Source: CALMFG01 sp963674805
Lineage (GTDB): Bacteria > Bacillota > Clostridia > Christensenellales > CALMFG01
Length of the DNA stretch: 64,000 nucleotides
Assembly (NCBI GenBank): GCA_963674805.2
Contig: CAXXNY010000016.1
Location: 682,001-746,000 of the forward strand
Direction of reading: 5' to 3'
Of the stretch, positions 8,133-16,774 are shown piece after piece (positions within the stretch are counted from its first letter, which is position 1; each line of letters begins with the position of its first letter). The translations under genes were made by a program, and so were the position numbers. Below the pieces are notes generated by a model that searched no databases, was not told the origin of the DNA, and was given only the letters and a program-made list of their open reading frames with translations.

Positions 8133-10034
8133 CTAAACATCCAGGTTCGCCACGAGTTTTGCATTTTCCTCGATAAACTCACGCCGCGGTTCTACGCTGT
8201 CGCCCATGAGTATCGTGAATATCTCGTCCGCTTCAATCGCGTTTTCAAGCGACACTTTTAATAAGGTCCGGTGCTTAGGGTCCATGGTGGTGTTCCACAG
8301 CTGGTCCGGGTTCATCTCTCCAAGACCTTTATAGCGTTGTATATTAATATTATCTTTTCCGTTCTCTTTAAAGTACGCTTCCAATGCTTCATCTGAGAAA
8401 AGATAGGTGTCCTTTTTCCCTTTAGAGACTTTATACAGCGGCGGCTGCGCAATATACACATGCCCCTTTTCAATCAGCTCGCGCATATACCGGTAAAAGA
8501 AGGTCAGCAGTAAAATACGGATATGGCTGCCGTCCACGTCTGCGTCTGTCATGCAGATGATCCGGTTATACCGCAGCTTTTCGGTATCAAACTCCTCGCC
8601 GATACCGGCGCCGAACGCGGTCGCCATAGCCTTTATTTCTTCATTGGCGAGCGCTTTATCCCGCCTGGTTTTTTCCACGTTTAATATCTTGCCTCTCAGC
8701 GGTAAAATCGCTTGGAACCGGCGGTCCCGTCCCTGCTTGGCGCTTCCGCCTGCAGAGTCGCCCTCAACCAGAAATATTTCACATTTTTCCGCGTCTTTTT
8801 CTGAACAGTCCGAAAGCTTGCCCGGCAGTGCCGACGACTCAAACGCAGATTTTCTCCGGGTCATTTCCCTGGCTTTTTTAGCCGCTTCACGCGCGCGTTT
8901 TGCCGTTAAACATTTATTGATAATAATCCGGGCGACGGATGGATTTTCTTCCAGATACGCTGTGAACTTTTCAGATACCGCTGAATCCACCAGCGGCCGG
9001 ATATCCGCGTTTCCGAGTTTGGTTTTGGTTTGCCCTTCAAACTGCGGATCCACCAGCTTAACGCTGACAACTGCGGTTAATCCTTCTCGGATATCATCGC
9101 CGGAAAGGTTGTCGACCTTGTCCTTTATAAAATTAAACCGTCTGGCGTAATCGTTAATGACACGCGTCAGTCCGGATTTAAAACCAAGCAGATGCGCGCC
9201 GCCTTCATGTGTGGATATATTATTGGCAAACGAAAACAATGTCTCGTTATACCCTTCGTTATACTGCATCGCAATTTCCACAGACGACGTACCTTTCTCT
9301 GCATCAAAATAAACGATATTATCAAAAAGCGACGACCTATTTTTATTTAAATATTCAACGAACGAAACGATGCCGCCGTCATATTTGAATTCCATCTGCT
9401 TTCTGTTTTCTGTCCGCTCATCAGCCAGTACAATACAAACGCCTTTGTTTAAAAATGCCAGTTCTCTTAATCGGGATTTTAACGTATCAAAGCTGAATTT
9501 GACTTCATCAAAAATGGTTTCGTCCGGATAAAAGACTGTTTCGGTTCCGGTTATATCCGATGTGCCTGCTAAAACAATATCTGAAACCGGTATGCCCTTT
9601 TCATAGGTCTGCTGAAAAACCTTGCCGTTGCGGCTGACACTGACAATCAGTTTTTTTGACAGCGCATTTACCACGCTGACACCGACCCCGTGCAGTCCGC
9701 CGGATACCTTATACCCGTCCCCGCCGAACTTTCCGCCGGCATGCAGTTTGGTATGCACGACCTCCAGCGTCGAAATCCCGGCCGTTGGGTGCATACCCGT
9801 CGGAATCCCGCGCCCGTTGTCCACAACCTTGATGCCGTTATCCGGCAATATTGTAATTTCAATACGGTCGCATTCCCCGGCCATAGCCTCGTCAATGGAA
9901 TTATCGACCACCTCATAGACCAAATGATGCAGCCCCCGCGCATCGGTTGATCCAATATACATTCCCGGCCGTTTTCTGACCGGCTCCAGACCCTCTAAGA
10001 CCTGAATTTGTGATTCATCATACGTTTTACTCAT
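8133..10034 (-). CDS. gyrB: DNA gyrase subunit B
   Basis: ATPase subunit of DNA gyrase. The GHKL ATPase domain shows VYEVVDNSIDEAMAG and GLHGVGVSVVNALS; the TOPRIM domain shows EGDSAGGSAKQGRDR and the Mg-binding DADVDGSHI; the C-terminal tail shows QRYKGLGEMNP. I chose the ATG at 10034 (MSKTYDESQ), which has AGAAGGA 8 nt upstream. The frame runs back to a TTG at 10064, but that has no good ribosome site. This gives 633 residues, the usual length. It lies 48 nt downstream of the remB stop in the origin-proximal operon. Confidence 0.97.
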   Translation of the reverse strand: MSKTYDESQIQVLEGLEPVRKRPGMYIGSTDARGLHHLVYEVVDNSIDEAMAGECDRIEITILPDNGIKVVDNGRGIPTGMHPTAGISTLEVVHTKLHAGGKFGGDGYKVSGGLHGVGVSVVNALSKKLIVSVSRNGKVFQQTYEKGIPVSDIVLAGTSDITGTETVFYPDETIFDEVKFSFDTLKSRLRELAFLNKGVCIVLADERTENRKQMEFKYDGGIVSFVEYLNKNRSSLFDNIVYFDAEKGTSSVEIAMQYNEGYNETLFSFANNISTHEGGAHLLGFKSGLTRVINDYARRFNFIKDKVDNLSGDDIREGLTAVVSVKLVDPQFEGQTKTKLGNADIRPLVDSAVSEKFTAYLEENPSVARIIINKCLTAKRAREAAKKAREMTRRKSAFESSALPGKLSDCSEKDAEKCEIFLVEGDSAGGSAKQGRDRRFQAILPLRGKILNVEKTRRDKALANEEIKAMATAFGAGIGEEFDTEKLRYNRIICMTDADVDGSHIRILLLTFFYRYMRELIEKGHVYIAQPPLYKVSKGKKDTYLFSDEALEAYFKENGKDNINIQRYKGLGEMNPDQLWNTTMDPKHRTLLKVSLENAIEADEIFTILMGDSVEPRREFIEENAKLVANLDV

Positions 10035-10082
10035 ACAATCATCCTTCTGCTCAAATTTATCCAAACGCCTTTTTGTCCGGCT

Positions 10083-10346
10083 TTAATCACGCCAAAATTG
10101 TTCGTTTGACCTTTTTAACAATGTTCCGGTGGATATGGGAGATAAATAAAGCGTTTTTTTATCCTTGGTTTGTGTATAGATCAAAGACTTAACGGGTTCA
10201 TCCGCAATGATAATCGTTTCCGCCTGCTTTGATATGGTGTTGAAAAAAAACTCACTGGACTTGTTGTTTAAACATTCCTGATAATCTAATATAAAAGCGA
10301 TATGCGCTTTTACAACCATATGACCGTTACCCAGATGCAATAACAT
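10083..10346 (-). CDS. remB: Extracellular matrix regulator RemB family (YaaB-like, DUF370)
   Basis: An 87-residue protein starting MLLHLGNGHMV and ending with a YLSPISTGTLLKRSN segment. This matches the YaaB/RemB pattern of Bacillus (start MYIHLG, end YYSPLSSSTLKKR). The position between recF and gyrB is exactly that of yaaB in Bacillus subtilis. RemB and its relative RemA are small regulators of matrix genes in Bacillus; the role here is inferred only. The start could move by one or two codons. A gap of about 190 nt to recF suggests its own promoter, but I see no convincing one. Confidence 0.85.
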   Translation of the reverse strand: MLLHLGNGHMVVKAHIAFILDYQECLNNKSSEFFFNTISKQAETIIIADEPVKSLIYTQTKDKKTLYLSPISTGTLLKRSNEQFWRD

Positions 10347-10535
10347 ATTCGTTTGCCATTCCTTTTCTTCCTTATAATATTATACCCATTTTTTTCACAT
10401 TAAAAAAGCCTTTTTCAGCTTTTATTTTTAAAATAACCGTAAATTTTATGGATTTAAGCCGTTTTTAGTCCGTTTGGCTTGTCAGAAAGAAAAAAACAAA
10501 AAAAATTCTCTAATCGCCGAATTTTAAGTGATATG

Positions 10536-11633
10536 TTATTTGGCTGTTTTCATAGGTTTTATTATCCCGTTTTCAACGATAAACGCACGATGCGCGGTTT
10601 TGACGTTGATTGGTACCGCGGTGGTAATCAAAACCTGAGATTCTGAAAGGAACTCGCTCAGGTTTTTCTGGCGTTCAAAATCAAGTTCTGAAAACACGTC
10701 ATCCAGAATCAGCACCGGAGATTCGCCGGTTCTTTTTTTGACCATGGATAAAACCGCCAGCTTATAACTGAGCATGACCGTCCGTTGCTGCCCTTGCGAA
10801 GAAAAGCTTTTAACTTCTTCGTCATCAATATAAAACATCATATCCTCTTTGTGCGGACCGAAAAAAGACTGGTGATATTCGGCTTCCCGCGGCAGCATGG
10901 ATTCGGCTTTTTCTAAAAATCCCTGTACGATATCAGCGGTTTGTACGCAGGGCTTATAGATCATACGCGCCTGTTTCTCTTTTCCGGAAATAAACCGGTA
11001 GACCGCTTCAAACTCCGGCTGGAGTTCCTTGATAAATGCGGTCCGTAATCCAATAATCGTTTTGGTGTTTTTTGCGAGCTGCTCATTATAAACCGAAATC
11101 AGCCGCCGTGTATCTTCATTCAGCGGCGAACGCAGCAGCGTATTTTTTTCCGCCAACGTTTTATAATACGCTTTCAATTCAAATAAATATGCCGGTTTGA
11201 TTTTTGATATTTCCACATCCATCAGCCTGCGCCGAAGAGAAGGGGTTTCTTTAACGGCTTTGATGTCTTCAGGCGTAAAGGCAATACAGGAAAAGTGGCC
11301 GAATAGATTGCCCAGTTTTTTTACCGGAAGCGCGTTAATCTTAAAACTCTTGGTCCCGTCTCTTTTAATTACGGCTTCTTCGGTATTATTGCCGGCATTG
11401 GTTTTAAAGGCGGCATTGATATAAGCATATTGGCAGTTAAACCGAATCATCTGCGTATCACGCGATGTCCTGAAAGATTTTCCCGTACTTAAATAATAGA
11501 CGGCTTCCGCGATATTAGTTTTACCCTGCGCGTTTTTACCGTATAGAATATTCAGCCCCGGATCGGGCTCTAACAGAAGCTGTTCATAATTTCTAAAATC
11601 CTTAAGGGATAACCGGTTAATATGCAACGTCAT
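10536..11633 (-). CDS. recF: DNA replication and repair protein RecF
   Basis: SMC-like ATPase that loads RecA at gapped DNA with RecO and RecR. It has 365 residues, with Walker A as YGKNAQGKTN near residue 33, the ABC signature region SSQGQQRTVMLSYKLA near residue 275, and Walker B/D-loop LILDDVFSELD near residue 310. The S4-domain gene yaaA, usually found between dnaN and recF, is absent: only 83 nt separate recF from the dnaN stop, and those hold a terminator. recF is therefore probably uncoupled from dnaN. Confidence 0.96.
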   Translation of the reverse strand: MTLHINRLSLKDFRNYEQLLLEPDPGLNILYGKNAQGKTNIAEAVYYLSTGKSFRTSRDTQMIRFNCQYAYINAAFKTNAGNNTEEAVIKRDGTKSFKINALPVKKLGNLFGHFSCIAFTPEDIKAVKETPSLRRRLMDVEISKIKPAYLFELKAYYKTLAEKNTLLRSPLNEDTRRLISVYNEQLAKNTKTIIGLRTAFIKELQPEFEAVYRFISGKEKQARMIYKPCVQTADIVQGFLEKAESMLPREAEYHQSFFGPHKEDMMFYIDDEEVKSFSSQGQQRTVMLSYKLAVLSMVKKRTGESPVLILDDVFSELDFERQKNLSEFLSESQVLITTAVPINVKTAHRAFIVENGIIKPMKTAK

Positions 11634-11664
11634 TTCCTGTTTTCTTTAATACCATATTATATCA

Positions 11665-11702
11665 ATAAAAAAAGCGGCCCACAACAAAGCATTGCGGCCG
11701 CT
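11665..11702 (-). terminator. dnaN terminator
   Basis: On the minus strand AGCGGCC (11702-11696) pairs with GGCCGCT (11679-11673) across a 16-nt loop and is followed by seven U residues. It separates dnaN from recF. Confidence 0.8.
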
Positions 11703-11716
11703 GTATGGTTTAATGT

Positions 11717-12823
11717 TTATCTGACCTGCACCGGCAGCACCAAATACAGAAAATCCCGGTTTTCGTCCGACCGGATCACGCATGGGCTGACGTTGGTGTT
11801 AAATTCCAAGGTCACCGATTCTTCGTCGATTGCCTTTAATGCATCGATTAAATATTTTGCATTAAATGCAATATCAATATGTTTGCCTTCCAGATTGATA
11901 TCGACTTTTTCATATGCATTGCCGAGTTCCGACGCTGAAGTAATGGTCAGCGCGTCTTCTACAATATTGAATTTCACCAGCTTGTCTTTTTCCGTACGCG
12001 CCAGTATAGATGCACGTTCGACACTGTCATATAAATCAATTTTGTTTAAGCGTATCTTTGTTTTATATTCCGAAGGCAGAATGTTTTTATATTTAATAAA
12101 TTCGCCGTCCAACAACCTTGAAAATATCTTTGTATGATCCGTCTTTATATAACAGGTATTTTCATTAAAATACAGCCTTAATTCATCTTCGCTGTCTTCG
12201 AGTATTTTATAGACTTCCCGGAGCGATGAAGACGGAATAATCGCTTTTGTATTTTCAATGCCGCCAGGTAATGCATATTTACGGAATGCCAGCCGATAGC
12301 CGTCCAATGACACCAAATTCAGCATACCGTCTTCAATCTCAAATAATATGCCTTTTAATATGGGTTTAGCATCTGAAATGGCCGCCGAAAATATTGTGGT
12401 ATTGATCATATGCTTTAATATACGCTCTTCCAATATAATCGCATCAGATTCAATAATTTCGGGAAACTCAGGAAATTCATCTGCTTTCATCACTGTCAGC
12501 TGTGTTCTTGAATGATCATTTGAAATCATCAGCTGAGCATCATCTTTCATCTTAAAGTCAATCTCACCATCTGAGTATTTACTGATAATTTCATAGAAGA
12601 CCCGTGCAGATACCACAACGGCACCGTTATTGATGACATCCCCTTCGATGACCGTTTCAATCGAAAGTGCGGTATTGGTTGCTTTTAAAATAATATGGTC
12701 ATGGACTGCCTCAATATAAACGCCTTCTAAAATCGGCCGGATATTTCTTAATTCCACCGCTTTTTCAACGATGTTGATGCCTTTTAATATGCTGTCTTTT
12801 TGACAACGGAATGCAATTGACAT
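11717..12823 (-). CDS. dnaN: DNA polymerase III subunit beta (sliding clamp)
   Basis: Ring-shaped processivity clamp for the replicative polymerase. The 368 residues fit the three-domain clamp. Recognisable landmarks are the start MSIAFRCQKDSILKGINIVEKAV, the middle-domain DGYRLAFR near residue 170, and the C-terminal LVLPVQVR that forms part of the protein-binding groove. It lies downstream of dnaA, separated by 312 bp that contain the proposed origin-unwinding element. The ORF is followed by its own terminator. Confidence 0.97.
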   Translation of the reverse strand: MSIAFRCQKDSILKGINIVEKAVELRNIRPILEGVYIEAVHDHIILKATNTALSIETVIEGDVINNGAVVVSARVFYEIISKYSDGEIDFKMKDDAQLMISNDHSRTQLTVMKADEFPEFPEIIESDAIILEERILKHMINTTIFSAAISDAKPILKGILFEIEDGMLNLVSLDGYRLAFRKYALPGGIENTKAIIPSSSLREVYKILEDSEDELRLYFNENTCYIKTDHTKIFSRLLDGEFIKYKNILPSEYKTKIRLNKIDLYDSVERASILARTEKDKLVKFNIVEDALTITSASELGNAYEKVDINLEGKHIDIAFNAKYLIDALKAIDEESVTLEFNTNVSPCVIRSDENRDFLYLVLPVQVR

Positions 12824-12840
12824 GGCGGTTCTCCTTATAT

Positions 12841-12903
12841 ATTAATTATATATTATATTTAAGTAGTAGTAGTAATAGTAGGGCCTGTTGATAGTGTGGA
12901 TAA
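12841..12903. other. Proposed origin-unwinding element (AT-rich DUE, DnaA-trios, GC cluster, DnaA box)
   Basis: From left to right: an AT-only stretch (12841-12860), a TAG/TAA triplet array (12862-12880), a GC cluster GGGCCTG (12881-12887), and a consensus DnaA box TGTGGATAA (12895-12903). This order is that of the basal unwinding system described in Bacillus subtilis, where DnaA on the box extends onto single-stranded trios with the pattern 3'-GAT-5'. It lies between dnaA and dnaN, the same place as in Bacillus. The motif order is seen directly; function is inferred. Confidence 0.8.
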
Positions 12904-13054
12904 CCACAAAAAACAGCGGCACCATCGGGTTTTTTAAGCATTTCGTATGTGTATATCATGCGTAAAACTCACACTTTTTTTGTATATAACATACGTATAT
13001 CCTGTGCATATCTATTTATTTTTTCATATATGCATCATCGGTTATACAGAGGTC

Positions 13055-13105
13055 TTAACAGGATATAAACAAGCTATACGCCTGTCTTTAACAGGATATA
13101 AACAA
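13055..13105. repeat. Two exact 18-bp direct repeats in the dnaA-dnaN intergenic region
   Basis: TTAACAGGATATAAACAA occurs at 13055-13072 and again at 13088-13105, a period of 33 bp or about three helical turns. The rest of 12904-13135 is AT-rich, with many TATA and ATAC steps and no gene. The repeats could be sites for an origin-binding protein or for a regulator of dnaN. No known motif is recognised in them. Confidence 0.75.
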
Positions 13106-13135
13106 AGATATACACCAAAATTAAACGAACCCGAT

Positions 13136-14500
13136 TCAGTTATTTTTAACTTTGTTGATTAAATCTGTCACGGTGATTTTAAAATCAATGTCTCTTTCAA
13201 TATCCGTCGCAATTTTATCGCAGGCATGAATGACCGTGGTATGGTCGCGTCCGCCAAAGAGCGAGCCGATTTTTGGCAGTGAATAATCGGTGACTTCGCG
13301 CATGATATACATCGCAATCTGCCGCGGATAGGAAACTTCGCGGGCGCGGTTCCGGCCTTTAATGTCGGCTTCGGTAATATTATAATAATCACATACGATA
13401 TCAATGACATCCTTCGGATAGATCATCCGGACATCAGACATGAAGAAATCTTTGAGTATTTTTTCGGCGCCGTTCATATCCACCGGTGTGTTGTTTAAAC
13501 GCGAAAAGGCAAATACTTTCTGGAGTGCGCCTTCCAGCTGGCGGATATTGGTCAGCGACTTTTCAGCGATAAAGCTTAAAATATCCTCTGAAATGGTAAA
13601 ATCAAAATTCTCCTTGGCCTGCAGGTTATTATATTTATTTTTTAAGATTGCCATCCGGGTCTCGTAATCCGGCGGCTGGATATCGGCCAATAAACCCCAC
13701 TGGAACCGGGAGCTTAAACGCTCTTCAAGCGTCGGGATTTCCTGAGGCGGTTTATCGGACGAGATGATAATCTGTTTGTTCGATTCATATAATGCATTGA
13801 AGGTATGGAAAAATTCTTCCTGCGTGCTTTCGCGTCCGGCGATAAACTGAATATCGTCGATCAGTAAGACATCGACATTGCGGTATTTATCCCGGAACTC
13901 GACGTTGCGGTTGGTCTGGATGGATGAGATCAGTTCGTTCATAAAGGATTCACTGGTCACATACATAATGTTCGCCTGCGGATACTGAACGATAATATAA
14001 TTGGCGATTGCCTGCATCAGATGTGTTTTGCCGAGGCCCACACCGCCGTATATGAAAAGCGGATTATAGGTTAATCCAGGAGCTTCAGCAACCGCGACGC
14101 TGGCCGCATGCGCGAATTTATTGCTGTTGCCCACCACAAAGTTTTCAAATGAGTAGGAGGGATTGAGCTTAATATTGACTGCGGATATTTTTTCTGGTGC
14201 AGGAGAAGTGCTGTCCAGCAGGGATTTCTCATCGCTTGTCAAAAAAATCAAATCAATATCGTCTTCCGTGATCGGAAAGCCGGTTTGTTTGGCGGTTTTG
14301 ATTAGAAACTCCTTGATTGTCGGGAAATACCGGTCAACGATCATCTTTTTATGCAGGTCGCTGGCTACTTCAAAGTAAAACGTATCCTGTTCCTGCTTAA
14401 TCGGCTTGATTTCCTTGATCCATGTTTCAAAGCTGATGCTCTGAATATTGTTTTTTATTACGGTCATGGTGTTTTCCCAAAGCGGTGAGAATGCAGCCAT
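13136..14500 (-). CDS. dnaA: Chromosomal replication initiator DnaA
   Basis: AAA+ initiator that binds DnaA boxes and opens oriC. Domain I is at residues 1-80 and a short linker domain II follows. Domain III has Walker A GGVGLGKTHLM, Walker B VLLIDDIQF and the sensor/Arg-finger region LSSRFQWGL. Domain IV carries the DnaA signature with GGRDHTTVIHACDKI. I chose the ATG at 14500 (MAAFSPLWE), which has GGAGG 8 nt upstream; the frame extends to a TTG at 14515 that overlaps this ribosome site. The length is 454 residues. DnaA boxes upstream suggest autoregulation. Confidence 0.98.
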   Translation of the reverse strand: MAAFSPLWENTMTVIKNNIQSISFETWIKEIKPIKQEQDTFYFEVASDLHKKMIVDRYFPTIKEFLIKTAKQTGFPITEDDIDLIFLTSDEKSLLDSTSPAPEKISAVNIKLNPSYSFENFVVGNSNKFAHAASVAVAEAPGLTYNPLFIYGGVGLGKTHLMQAIANYIIVQYPQANIMYVTSESFMNELISSIQTNRNVEFRDKYRNVDVLLIDDIQFIAGRESTQEEFFHTFNALYESNKQIIISSDKPPQEIPTLEERLSSRFQWGLLADIQPPDYETRMAILKNKYNNLQAKENFDFTISEDILSFIAEKSLTNIRQLEGALQKVFAFSRLNNTPVDMNGAEKILKDFFMSDVRMIYPKDVIDIVCDYYNITEADIKGRNRAREVSYPRQIAMYIMREVTDYSLPKIGSLFGGRDHTTVIHACDKIATDIERDIDFKITVTDLINKVKNN

Positions 14501-14515
14501 CGATTTTTCCTCCAA

Positions 14516-14660
14516 TATGTTGTGGATAAGTTACCAACTACCTACAAATGGTATGGGTTATCCACAGATTTAGGTGTTTTTTTATAAAAAACGGGATAAT
14601 TTGCGAAAAAAAATATAAGAACCGTTGTTCATCCACAAAATTATCCACAGGGTGTGATTA
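14516..14660. other. oriC box cluster upstream of dnaA
   Basis: The 462 bp between dnaA and rpmH hold three consensus DnaA boxes: TGTGGATAA at 14521-14529, TTATCCACA at 14558-14566 and TTATCCACA at 14641-14649. A one-mismatch box TCATCCACA lies at 14629-14637. Between them (14570-14620) is an AT-rich stretch. The first box lies directly before the dnaA ribosome site, so DnaA binding could repress its own gene. The rest up to the rpmH promoter shows no gene. Confidence 0.88.
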
Positions 14661-14865
14661 AACGAAACTATGTTAAAAACCGTTATCGTTGCTCTTATAC
14701 TACCACAAACGCATAATGAAACACAATATCCCGCAGGGATAAAATGCAAAAAAAAGCAGGAAAATTTTTGATTGGAATGAGATCAGGCTGAGCAGCTTAA
14801 AAAGAAGGAGAAAAAGCATCAGAGGTCTTATAAAATTGAATCATTTACCGGCCTGCTATTCTTTG

Positions 14866-14894
14866 TTGACAGGGTTTCCGCTTTCATCTATAAT
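14866..14894 (+). promoter_or_regulatory. rpmH promoter
   Basis: A near-perfect sigma-A promoter: TTGACA (14866-14871), 17-bp spacer, TATAAT (14889-14894), about 68 bp before the rpmH start. Strong promoters at rpmH next to oriC are usual. Confidence 0.8.
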
Positions 14895-14962
14895 ATAGTA
14901 GTCTTTTCGGCAGAAAATAGAGAAAAAATAGAGAAAAAGAACAAAAGAAGAGGTTTTTCATA

Positions 14963-15097
14963 ATGAAGATGACGTACCAGCCGAAGAACCGGCAAAGATC
15001 AAAGGTTCACGGCTTTAGACAACGCATGAAGACAAAAGCAGGCAGAAACGTGCTGCAGCGCAGACGTGCAAAAGGCAGAAAAGTCATTTCCGCATAA
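14963..15097 (+). CDS. rpmH: 50S ribosomal protein L34
   Basis: A 44-residue, highly basic protein of the large ribosomal subunit. The sequence begins MKMTYQPKNRQRSKVHGF and has the conserved R-rich core FRQRMKTKAGRNVLQRRR and ending KGRKVISA, diagnostic for L34. It is the first gene of the rpmH-rnpA-yidD-yidC-jag cluster to the right of oriC. A hairpin follows at 15114-15137, so read-through into rnpA may be reduced. Confidence 0.97.
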   Translation: MKMTYQPKNRQRSKVHGFRQRMKTKAGRNVLQRRRAKGRKVISA

Positions 15098-15112
15098 TGG
15101 ATCAGGCAATGG

Positions 15113-15145
15113 TAAGGCCGCTTTAACAGGTGGCCTTGTTGTTTA
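15113..15145 (+). terminator. Weak hairpin or attenuator between rpmH and rnpA
   Basis: AAGGCC (15114-15119) can pair with GGCCTT (15132-15137); only a broken T-run follows. It probably gives partial termination, lowering rnpA relative to rpmH. Confidence 0.4.
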
Positions 15146-15190
15146 TTATATCCTGATTGCCGGGCAGATCCGTTTTGGATGTAATGTGAG

Positions 15191-15535
15191 TTGAACAGAA
15201 AATATTCTTTAAAAAAAAATAAAGAATTCAACTATGTCTACCGCAAGGGAAAATCCGTCGCAAACCGATATTTGGTTTTGGTATATTTAAAACGGAAGAC
15301 AGATGATCTGAAGGTTGGATTTTCCGTCAGCAAAAAGATCGGAAAAGCAGTCGTACGCAATCAGGTCAGGCGACGGCTTAAGGAAGCGTTAAGACAGGTG
15401 ATGGATGAGGTCAGTCCGAACACACTGATGGTGCTTATCGCAAGACCGGGTATCACCGAGCTTGATTTTAAAGCCGTTCAGCAAAATGTAAAGCATATCC
15501 TGAAAAAGGCGGCCTTATTTAAAGAAAGAAGTTGA
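15191..15535 (+). CDS. rnpA: Ribonuclease P protein component
   Basis: Protein subunit of RNase P, which matures tRNA 5' ends with the M1-type RNA. It has 114 residues starting at TTG (15191): the preceding GTG is closed by an immediate stop in its frame. The basic protein carries the family signature around GKAVVRNQVRRRLKEALR (residues about 50-67). The start has no strong Shine-Dalgarno, consistent with low expression. Its stop overlaps the yidD TTG start. Confidence 0.95.
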   Translation: MNRKYSLKKNKEFNYVYRKGKSVANRYLVLVYLKRKTDDLKVGFSVSKKIGKAVVRNQVRRRLKEALRQVMDEVSPNTLMVLIARPGITELDFKAVQQNVKHILKKAALFKERS

Positions 15536-15753
15536 AGCGGTTGGTTAAAAAGCTGTTATTAGCAGCGATTGATTTTTATAAAAAAGCAATATCACCTTAT
15601 TTACGCCCGTCCTGCCGATTTACCCCGACTTGCTCCGAATACGCCAAACAGGCAATCGAGAAACACGGTGCATTGAAAGGACTAGGGCTTGCTGTTTACC
15701 GGATATTAAGATGTAATCCGTTTTCTAAGGGCGGATACGATCCGGTACCGTAG
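15532..15753 (+). CDS. yidD: Membrane protein insertion efficiency factor YidD
   Basis: A 73-residue protein of the YidD/UPF0161 family that assists Sec/YidC-dependent membrane insertion. The signature CRFTPTCSEYAKQAIEKHG and the C-terminal LRCNPFSKGGYDPVP are both present. It has an amphipathic N-terminus and three conserved cysteines. The start is TTG, overlapping the rnpA stop by 4 nt, which suggests translational coupling. It is followed by yidC, its functional partner. Confidence 0.95.
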   Translation: MKRLVKKLLLAAIDFYKKAISPYLRPSCRFTPTCSEYAKQAIEKHGALKGLGLAVYRILRCNPFSKGGYDPVP

Positions 15754-15778
15754 AACATGAGTTTGGGAGGATAAACAT

Positions 15779-16714
15779 TTGAACTTTTTATACGATAATT
15801 TTATATCGCATTTTTTCCTAACAGTATTTGACTGGCTTGGCGGCGTATTTCATGATTACGCAATCGCGATTATTATTTTAACGATTGCGATTCGTGTGGC
15901 GATGCTCCCGCTGGATATCCGGCAGAAGCAGAGTTCCAGAAAAATGGCGAGAATCCAGCCGGAACTCAACGCACTGAAAAAGCGCTATGAAAACAATCAG
16001 CAGATGATGCAGCAAAAACAGCAGGAACTGCAGAAAAAAGCCGGTGTGAATCCAATGGCGGGCTGCCTGCCTATGTTGATTCAAATGCCGATCTTTTTTG
16101 CGTTTTTCGGTTCGCTCCGCGTGCTGGCTAACGAACAGACCATTTCGCTGATTATTGATGCGATTAATCATGGTGTCGCAAGTGTCCATCTGCCGAGCTG
16201 GCTTTGGGTGAATAACCTGTGGCAGCCGGATTCCGGATTTGTATCCATTCTGCCTCAGGGTGAAGGATTCTTAAAATTCTTACAGCAAAACCTGCAGTAC
16301 CTAACACCGCAGAAACTGGCGATGTTACAGTCAAATGGCATGCTGGATTTCAGCAGCGGACAGCTGGTGGTCACGCAGGCATACGACCAACTGACCGAAG
16401 CGATCATTGCGGCCAACGGAAAGGCGGGATTTAACAACGGATGGTTTATTCTTCCGCTGCTTGCGGGTGCGTCCTTATTTGTCCAGCAGATGATTACGCA
16501 GAAAATGAATCCGTCTATGAGCGAGCAGCAGGGCGGAAAGATGATGCTTTGGTTCTTCCCGATCTTCTCGGTTTATATTTGTATCATCTCAAACGCAGCG
16601 TTTGCGATTTACTGGGTGGTTGCGAACATTTACGCACTGGGACAGTTGATTGTTGTGAATAAAATCCTGGACGCAAAGGAGAACAAAGAAAAAGCAAACG
16701 TCATTGTCAGATAG
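15779..16714 (+). CDS. yidC: Membrane protein insertase YidC (Oxa1 family)
   Basis: Inserts membrane proteins alone or with SecYEG. It has 311 residues with a TTG start (15779) and GGGAGG ribosome site. It has the short Gram-positive architecture without the large periplasmic domain. TM1 is followed by a cytoplasmic hairpin with RQKQSSRKMARIQPELNALKKRY, then NPMAGCLPMLIQMPIFFAFF, and a C-terminal region of transmembrane helices. The Arg in the hydrophilic groove (IAIRVAMLPLD) is present. No lipoprotein signal is seen. It is cotranscribed with yidD and jag. Confidence 0.95.
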   Translation: MNFLYDNFISHFFLTVFDWLGGVFHDYAIAIIILTIAIRVAMLPLDIRQKQSSRKMARIQPELNALKKRYENNQQMMQQKQQELQKKAGVNPMAGCLPMLIQMPIFFAFFGSLRVLANEQTISLIIDAINHGVASVHLPSWLWVNNLWQPDSGFVSILPQGEGFLKFLQQNLQYLTPQKLAMLQSNGMLDFSSGQLVVTQAYDQLTEAIIAANGKAGFNNGWFILPLLAGASLFVQQMITQKMNPSMSEQQGGKMMLWFFPIFSVYICIISNAAFAIYWVVANIYALGQLIVVNKILDAKENKEKANVIVR

Positions 16715-16774
16715 ATTTCACCATTTAAAAATGGTAAAGTTTCAATATAAATTAGGAAGGGAGCTGATTCAAGT

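Noticed and set aside
10035..10064. Longer GyrB start at TTG 10064
   Set aside because: No ribosome site, and it overlaps the good AGAAGGA site used by the ATG at 10034.
11634..11716. A yaaA-type S4-domain gene between dnaN and recF
   Set aside because: Only 83 nt are available and they hold a terminator; the gene is absent here.
14501..14515. Longer DnaA start at TTG 14515
   Set aside because: It would place the start codon inside the GGAGG ribosome site of the ATG at 14500.
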